Source: Acidobacteriota bacterium (GTDB taxonomy: Bacteria; Acidobacteriota; Terriglobia; Bryobacterales; Bryobacteraceae). Taken from it: 25,339 bases of DNA. Below the pieces are notes generated by a model, which saw only the letters and a list, made by a program, of their open reading frames with translations, had not been told where the DNA came from and made no database searches. A program made the translations under genes and the position numbers. Shown here in pieces: positions 20,244 through 25,339 of this stretch; positions within the stretch are counted from its first letter, which is position 1; the number at the start of each line of letters is the position of its first letter. The stretch covers positions 1 through 25,339 of the forward strand of contig QHXU01000002.1 in NCBI GenBank assembly GCA_003223065.1. Direction: 5' to 3'.

Positions 20244-22678
20244 CCCGGCCGCATCGCCTCTGGCGCTGGTTGGAGGACCTGTGGCAGGACGCCGGCCATG
20301 CGCTGCGCACCCTGCGGCAGCGGCCTGGCTTTACTGCCGTCAGCGTCCTTACGTTGGCGTTGGGCATCGGCGCGAGCACGGCGATCTTCAGCGCCGTGAA
20401 CCCCATTCTGTTCGAGCCCTTGCCCTATCCGCATGCCGGCCGGGTCATGATGATCTGGGACATGCGCAGGGATGGCGCGCGAAGCTTCCCGGCTTTCGGC
20501 GCTTATCACGAACTGCTGGGGCGGAGCCGCTCCTTTGATGCGATCGCCGTGATGAAGCCATGGCAGCCAACCATGACGAGCGCGTCTCAGCCGGAACGAT
20601 TCGACGGGCAGCGGGTGAGCGCGGCGTACTTTCATGTGCTCGGCGTGTCGCCCGTGCTGGGAAGGGATTTCCAGGCCTCCGACGATCAGCCCAATGGCCC
20701 CAACGTGGTGATCCTCAGCGATGCGCTGTGGCGGCGGCGCTTCTCCGCAGACAGCACGGTCGTGGGGCGCCAGGTCACGCTCGACGGCAATATCTATAAC
20801 GTCGTCGGCGTGATGCCCGGCGCATTCGAAAACGTCCCGGCTCCCGCCGCGGAGATCTGGTCGCCATTGCAGTACGACATGTCACAGGGCCGCGCGTGGG
20901 GTCATCACCTGCGCATGTTGGGGCGGCTGCGGCCGTCCTTCAACCGCGATCAAGCCAGGCGTGAGCTCAATGCGATCGCGCATGCTCCGGTGAAGGAGTT
21001 CCCCAGGGCGCCCTGGGCGTCGCTCAAAGATGGCTTCATCGTCAATTCGCTGCAGAACGAGGTCACGGAGGGCGTGAGGCCGGCGCTGCTCGTGGTCCTC
21101 GGCGCGGTCCTGCTGGTGCTCGCCATCGCATGCGTGAACGTGACGAATCTGCTGCTCGCTCGCGGCGCGCAGCGTCGCGGCGAATTCGCGATGCGCGCCG
21201 CGCTGGGCGCCGGGCGAGCGCGGATGATCCGCCAGCTGCTTACGGAGAGTCTGCTGCTGGCCGGCCTCGGCGGCGCTCTCGGGATTGTGGTGTCGGAGTT
21301 CGGTGTGCGCGCCTTAGTGGCGCTCAGTCCGCCAGGGCTGCCCCGGGTGGGCGCGATTCGACTCGATGGCGCCGTATTCGCCTTCGGAATGGGCATAACC
21401 ACCCTCGTCGGACTGGTGGTCGGGCTGATTCCGGCGCTGCAAGCGTCCCGCCGTGACGTGTATGCGGGAATGCAGCGAAGCTCACCGCGCACCACTGGTG
21501 GTCACCAATTGACGCGCGGAACGCTCGTCGTCGCGGAAGTCGCGCTCGCCCTCGTGCTGCTGGTAAGCGCCGGTTTGCTGTTGCGCAGCTTGAAGCGGCT
21601 CTTTGCGGTCGCTCCGGGATTCGACGCCTCACACCTGCTCACCATGCAGGTCCAGACGTCCGGTCATCGATTTGATGAGGACAGCGCCACGCACCGGTTC
21701 TTCGCGCAAGCCCTGGAGGCGGTGCGCCGCGTTCCCGGCGTCACCGCCGCGGCGTTCACCAGCCAGTTGCCGCTCAGCGGCGACTTTGACGTGTATGGCG
21801 TGCAATTCGAGCCGCGCGCGAACGGCAATCCCGAAGCGGCTGACGCATTTCGATATGCGGTGACGCCGGGCTATTTCGAAACGATTGGCATCCCCCTCCG
21901 CCGCGGACGCCTGCTCGACCAGCACGACGTGGCCGGCGCACCGGGGGCGGTGTTGATCAACGAATCATTTGCGAAACGCAAGTTCCCGGGTGAAGACCCC
22001 ATTGGCCGGCGTGTTCACGTCGGCTCCGTAGCGTGCATCATCGTCGGCGTGGTGGGCGACGTGAAGCAGACGTCCTTGGCGGTGAGCCCATCCGATGCCG
22101 TGTACATCACCACCAAGCAATGGCGCACCTTCGCGGACCACGCGATGTCGCTGGTGGTCCGCGCGCGCGGTGACGCGGCGGCGCTTGCCCCGGCCGTTAA
22201 GAACGCGATCTGGTCGGTGGACAAGGATCAGCCGGTCATACGGGTGGCCACGATGGACCACCTGGTCGCGGCGTCAGCGGCCGAGCGGCGCTTCGCACTG
22301 GTCCTGTTCGAAGCGTTCGCCATCGTGGCCCTGGCCCTCGCAGCCACCGGCATTTATGGTGTACTCTCCGGGAGCGTCAGCGAGCGAATGCGCGAGATCG
22401 GAGTGCGGACGGCACTGGGCGCGTCACGCAGTAACATCCTCGCGCTCGTGGTTCGCCAAGGCATGGCCCTGACCGGAATCGGTGTCTCGATTGGGCTGGG
22501 TGGGGCGGTGGCCGCGAGCCACGCCCTCGTCACGCTGCTGTTCGGCGTTTCGCGGCTCGACCCCATCACATATGCCGGCGTGACCGCGCTGCTGGCGGGC
22601 GTGTCTGTGGTCGCCTGTTGGGTCCCCGCGTGGCGCGCGGCGCGGGTCGATCCTTCGTTCACGTTGAGGGCGGAATAA
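20240..22678 (+). CDS. ADOP-type duplicated MacB/FtsX-like permease 3, prefix domain deleted
   Basis: This 812-residue permease has the first helix near 32-54 (ALGIGASTAIFS), MacB-core domains, and FtsX blocks near 281-410 (GEFAMRAALGAGRARMIRQ) and 685-812 (REIGVRTALGAS, ending RAARVDPSFTLRAE). It starts by a four-base overlap with padR. Compared with ADOP 4, its N-terminus reads MTRPHRLWR and then directly WLEDLWQDA, whereas ADOP 4 has 58 more residues between the same two segments; those 58 residues are the prefix domain. The join is in frame, so the protein is intact but has lost that domain. The rest of the two proteins is clearly diverged. No ATPase gene is seen. The substrate is unknown. 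Confidence 0.93.
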   Translation: MTRPHRLWRWLEDLWQDAGHALRTLRQRPGFTAVSVLTLALGIGASTAIFSAVNPILFEPLPYPHAGRVMMIWDMRRDGARSFPAFGAYHELLGRSRSFDAIAVMKPWQPTMTSASQPERFDGQRVSAAYFHVLGVSPVLGRDFQASDDQPNGPNVVILSDALWRRRFSADSTVVGRQVTLDGNIYNVVGVMPGAFENVPAPAAEIWSPLQYDMSQGRAWGHHLRMLGRLRPSFNRDQARRELNAIAHAPVKEFPRAPWASLKDGFIVNSLQNEVTEGVRPALLVVLGAVLLVLAIACVNVTNLLLARGAQRRGEFAMRAALGAGRARMIRQLLTESLLLAGLGGALGIVVSEFGVRALVALSPPGLPRVGAIRLDGAVFAFGMGITTLVGLVVGLIPALQASRRDVYAGMQRSSPRTTGGHQLTRGTLVVAEVALALVLLVSAGLLLRSLKRLFAVAPGFDASHLLTMQVQTSGHRFDEDSATHRFFAQALEAVRRVPGVTAAAFTSQLPLSGDFDVYGVQFEPRANGNPEAADAFRYAVTPGYFETIGIPLRRGRLLDQHDVAGAPGAVLINESFAKRKFPGEDPIGRRVHVGSVACIIVGVVGDVKQTSLAVSPSDAVYITTKQWRTFADHAMSLVVRARGDAAALAPAVKNAIWSVDKDQPVIRVATMDHLVAASAAERRFALVLFEAFAIVALALAATGIYGVLSGSVSERMREIGVRTALGASRSNILALVVRQGMALTGIGVSIGLGGAVAASHALVTLLFGVSRLDPITYAGVTALLAGVSVVACWVPAWRAARVDPSFTLRAE
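20267..20292 (+). repeat. 26-bp identity with ADOP 4, copy A
   Basis: Twenty-six bases encoding the start of WLEDLWQDA are identical to 22919-22944, although the two permeases are otherwise strongly diverged. This marks a conserved cassette or a recombination tract. Confidence 0.8.
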
Positions 22679-22679
22679 C

Positions 22680-22721
22680 GTCGGTCTGATCCTCAGAATG
22701 TCTGGGGGAGGTGCGGAATGA
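22680..22721 (+). pseudogene. Relict of a second padR gene: last 13 codons and stop
   Basis: The short gap between ADOP 3 and ADOP 4 reads in frame as VGLILRMSGGGAE followed by TGA, which overlaps the ADOP 4 ATG as ATGA, exactly as at the end of the intact padR. It matches 20202-20243 at 38 of 42 positions. The sequence upstream of it is ADOP 3, so the rest of the second padR is gone. It also supplies the GGAGGT ribosome binding site for ADOP 4, which may explain why it is kept. Confidence 0.75.
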
Positions 22722-25339
22722 CTTGGTTCGATCGCTTGTGGCGGCGAAGCGAGATGGAAGAGCAGCTCGAAAAGGAACTGCGCTTCCACCTTGACCAACA
22801 CACGGCCGATCTCATCGGGCAGGGCCACAGTCCCGGTGACGCGCGGCGGCTGGCCAGGCTTGCTCTCGGCGGCCCGGAGCAGGTGAAGGAGCAGTGCCGC
22901 GACGCCCGCGGCACACGCTGGTTGGAGGACCTGTGGCAGGACGCGCGCTATGCGCTTCGCACCCTTCGCCAGAGGCCTGGCTTTGCAGCGGTTGCTCTTT
23001 TGACACTCGCTCTCGGCAGCGGAGCGACCACCGTCATGTTCACCGTCATCAACGGTGTTCTGCTCAAGCCGCTGCCTTATCCGGCGCCCGACAGTCTGGT
23101 GCAGCTGCACGAACAGACCAAAGGGCAGGTCGATTTCATTTGGGGCGATCTATGGGCATTCGCCTACCCGAACTTTCTCGACTGTGAGCGCGAGAGCCGC
23201 TCTCTTTCGCCCATGGCGGCCTGGCGCTGGAACCGGGGTACCGTGAGCGAACCCGGACAGGCCGAGTACGTTGACGGTGTCGAGATGTCGTCCGAGCTAT
23301 TTTCCGTCCTCGGCGTTACCCCCTTCCGGGGACGCGCCTTCCTGCCCGAAGAAGACCGGCCCGGCGCAGCGCCCGTGATGATCTTGGGCTACGGTTTGTG
23401 GCAGCGCCGTTTCGGCGGAAGCCCGGTAGCGATCGGCACGCCGGTTGTTTTTGACGGAAAGCCCTATACCGTTGTCGGCATCGCGCCGGCCGGTCTCCGC
23501 TTGTTCGGAGATGTGGTGGATCTTTTTACTCCGCTGGGCCAAAACACTTCCAGGGTCATGCAGAATCGCAATATTCATCCCGGCCTCAAGGTCTTCGCAC
23601 GCCTCCGGCCGGGCGTGACCCTGGCCGCGGCGGAGGCGGAGTTGGCGCCCATCGGCCGTCATCTGGCTGTGGAGCACCAGGAATCCAATCGAGGCCGCGG
23701 CTTCATTGCGCAGCCGCTTCGTCCGGAGGTGGGCGATGTCCGGTCCACGTTATGGCTGCTCCTGGGAGCGGTCAGCCTGGTGCTGCTGATCGCGTGCGTA
23801 AATGTGGCCAGCCTGCTGCTGGCGCGCGCGGTTTCACGCGAGCGCGAGCTTGCCATGCGCGTGGCGCTCGGAGCGCGCCGGAGCCGTCTGGTGCGCCAAT
23901 GTCTGACCGAGAGCGCTGTGTTGGGGCTTTCCGGCGGCGCGCTCGGCGTCTTGCTTGCAGCCTTTGGTATCCGCCCGTTTGTGACGTTCTGGCCAGGCAG
24001 CTTGCCGCGGGCTGAGGAGGTCATGCTCGATTGGCATGTGCTGCTGTTTGCGCTGGCCGCCTCCCTGTTGAGCGGCCTTATTTTCGGACTGGCGCCGGCG
24101 CTGCGCGCTCCAGCACGCGAACTGGAACAGACACTCCGTGCCGGGGCGCGGGCCATTGCGGGAAACTCGCGCCGTCTGCACAGCGGTTTGGTGATATCCG
24201 AGATCGCCCTGGCAGTGGTGCTGTTGGTCTGCGCCGGGATGCTCGGCCGCACGCTCCTGTATCTCTCATCGCTTGACCCCGGCGTGAACATCCGGAACGT
24301 GCTGGTCACCCGCATGGCGCTTTCGCCTGGCACGCTATCGAACCCGGCCAAGATACGTGCGGCCTGGCAGGACGTTCTGGATCGCGCGCGCCGTACACCG
24401 GGAGTGGAATCCATCGCGATGGTCGATACCGTCCCGATGCGCGAAGGCAACAACCAGCTCGGCTACTGGACCACTCCCTCTGTGCCGCCGGATAACCAGC
24501 AGCCCCACGCGTTGGCAACGAGCGTGACGCCGGATTATCTGAAGGTCATGGGCATCCGGCTGCTCCAGGGCCGGTTCTTCAATGACCAGGATCGCCTGGG
24601 CAATGAGCCTGTCGTAGTGATCGATGACGTCTTGGCCCAACGCGCTTTCGGCGGAGAGGAGCCTGTCGGGAAGCGGCTCTGGGTTCCCGATATGGACTCC
24701 GGACCATTCCGGGTGGTGGGCGTCGTGGGCCATGTCCGGTATTGGGGGCTCGCCGGCGACGATCAGGCCAAAGTGCGCGCTCAGTTTTATTATCCGTTTG
24801 CCCAGGTACCGGACCGGTTCTTGCGCCGTTGGTCCGAACTGATGTCGATTGCCGTCCGGACCAGCATCGAGCCGTTAAGTGTCGTCGAACCACTGCGGCG
24901 CGAAGTGCGCGGAGCTACGAACGATCAGGTTCTCTACGAGGTTCGTACCATGGAGCAGCTCGCGAGCGATTCGCTCGCCCGGCAACGCTTCCTCTTGCGG
25001 TTGTTCGCCATTTTCGCCGGCTTGGCCCTGCTGCTCGCGTGCGTCGGAATTTATGGCGTACTCGCGTACTTGACCAGCCGGCGCGTGCCGGAAATCGGAG
25101 TGCGCATGGCGCTCGGCGCAGGCGCGGGCGATGTCATGTGGCTTGTGCTCCGCCAGAGCCTTGGAATGATTTTCGCCGGCGTGGGCGTGGGCATTACCGC
25201 CGCCTGGGGCGCTGGACATGTAATGGAGCGCCTGGTGGAAGGAATGCGGCCCACTGGCTCGTCTGCTTTCGCCATCATGATCCCCGTACTGGTGGTCGCT
25301 GCGCTGTTCGCGAGTTTTGCGCCGGCCCGCCGCGCGAGC
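22718..25339 (+). CDS. ADOP-type duplicated MacB/FtsX-like permease 4 with prefix domain (3' end cut)
   Basis: The reading frame is open from ATG 22718 to the window end (874 codons) and stops short by perhaps 15 codons, since the last residues FAPARRAS are near the family's C-terminal APARRAARxDP. It has a prefix domain (about 13-65: MEEQLEKELRFHLDQH, then DARRLARLALGGPEQVKEQ), the first helix near 90-112 (ALGSGATTVMFT), and FtsX blocks near 344-465 (RELAMRVALGARRSRLVRQ) and from 760 on (PEIGVRMALGAGAG). GGAGGT (22707-22712) lies five bases before the ATG, inside a relict padR 3' end. The gene is co-directional with padR and ADOP 3 and probably in one transcript. Substrate and ATPase partner are unknown. 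Confidence 0.93.
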   Translation, partial: MTWFDRLWRRSEMEEQLEKELRFHLDQHTADLIGQGHSPGDARRLARLALGGPEQVKEQCRDARGTRWLEDLWQDARYALRTLRQRPGFAAVALLTLALGSGATTVMFTVINGVLLKPLPYPAPDSLVQLHEQTKGQVDFIWGDLWAFAYPNFLDCERESRSLSPMAAWRWNRGTVSEPGQAEYVDGVEMSSELFSVLGVTPFRGRAFLPEEDRPGAAPVMILGYGLWQRRFGGSPVAIGTPVVFDGKPYTVVGIAPAGLRLFGDVVDLFTPLGQNTSRVMQNRNIHPGLKVFARLRPGVTLAAAEAELAPIGRHLAVEHQESNRGRGFIAQPLRPEVGDVRSTLWLLLGAVSLVLLIACVNVASLLLARAVSRERELAMRVALGARRSRLVRQCLTESAVLGLSGGALGVLLAAFGIRPFVTFWPGSLPRAEEVMLDWHVLLFALAASLLSGLIFGLAPALRAPARELEQTLRAGARAIAGNSRRLHSGLVISEIALAVVLLVCAGMLGRTLLYLSSLDPGVNIRNVLVTRMALSPGTLSNPAKIRAAWQDVLDRARRTPGVESIAMVDTVPMREGNNQLGYWTTPSVPPDNQQPHALATSVTPDYLKVMGIRLLQGRFFNDQDRLGNEPVVVIDDVLAQRAFGGEEPVGKRLWVPDMDSGPFRVVGVVGHVRYWGLAGDDQAKVRAQFYYPFAQVPDRFLRRWSELMSIAVRTSIEPLSVVEPLRREVRGATNDQVLYEVRTMEQLASDSLARQRFLLRLFAIFAGLALLLACVGIYGVLAYLTSRRVPEIGVRMALGAGAGDVMWLVLRQSLGMIFAGVGVGITAAWGAGHVMERLVEGMRPTGSSAFAIMIPVLVVAALFASFAPARRAS
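22919..22944 (+). repeat. 26-bp identity with ADOP 3, copy B
   Basis: This stretch is identical to 20267-20292 and begins at codon 68 of ADOP 4, directly after the prefix domain that ADOP 3 lacks. Confidence 0.8.

Noticed and set aside
20240..25339. ADOP 3 and ADOP 4 as a recent simple tandem duplication
   Set aside because: Only the junction and a short N-terminal stretch are nearly identical; the bodies of the two proteins are strongly diverged, so recombination of separate units fits better.

Overview
The window (about 25.3 kb, GC-rich throughout) looks like a chromosomal piece of an Acidobacteriota bacterium, most likely Solibacter/Bryobacter-like. The main reason is four very large MacB/FtsX-like permeases with two permease modules in one chain and no ATPase gene nearby, two of them directly behind a PadR regulator. 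This is the 'acidobacterial duplicated orphan permease' (ADOP) arrangement. The assignment is an inference from gene content; no rRNA or tRNA is present.

Layout. 1-2662 (+): the 3' end of an S41 (CtpA/Prc) protease, then guaA (GMP synthase) of the long, eukaryote-like type. 2682-6783 (-): two secreted DUF4384-type proteins, a secreted caspase-like protease with an EF-hand-like loop, a PEGA-type domain and TPR repeats, and then an exported DinB-like protein. The first three genes are nearly contiguous or overlapping and form a probable operon. 6896-9310 (+): ADOP permease 1, followed by a small single-pass proline-rich protein (9386-9826). 9954-12411 (+): a sulfur operon of two YeeE/YedE membrane proteins plus a persulfide dioxygenase-rhodanese fusion, with a promoter whose spacer holds a palindrome. 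12474-13790 (-): an MHS-type MFS transporter. 13955-16759 (+): ADOP permease 2, with an N-terminal prefix domain. 16886-17431 (-): a YdjM/DUF457-like membrane metal-dependent hydrolase. 17566-18579 (+): an exported alpha/beta hydrolase. A short relict of a RibD-C/DHFR-like gene lies at its 3' end. 18756-19784 (-): an O-methyltransferase-like protein. 19899-25339 (+): padR, ADOP permease 3 and ADOP permease 4 (cut by the window end).

How the parts may work together. The PadR promoter and the ADOP 2 promoter 6 kb away both carry TTCTACA directly after the -35 hexamer, with a facing GTAGAA half-site at the -10. PadR may therefore control itself, ADOP 3/4, ADOP 2 and perhaps the divergent methyltransferase. 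The gap between ADOP 3 and ADOP 4 keeps the last 13 codons and stop of a second padR gene, and ADOP 3 lacks exactly the 58-codon prefix segment that ADOP 4 has. This locus was evidently built by recombination of PadR-permease units.

No gene-free stretch longer than 300 bases exists. The larger gaps (9827-9953, 13791-13954, 16760-16885, 17432-17565, 18580-18755) hold the promoters, repeats and relict listed below; 16760-16885 shows nothing recognisable. No CRISPR, insertion sequence, tRNA or clear intrinsic terminator was seen.
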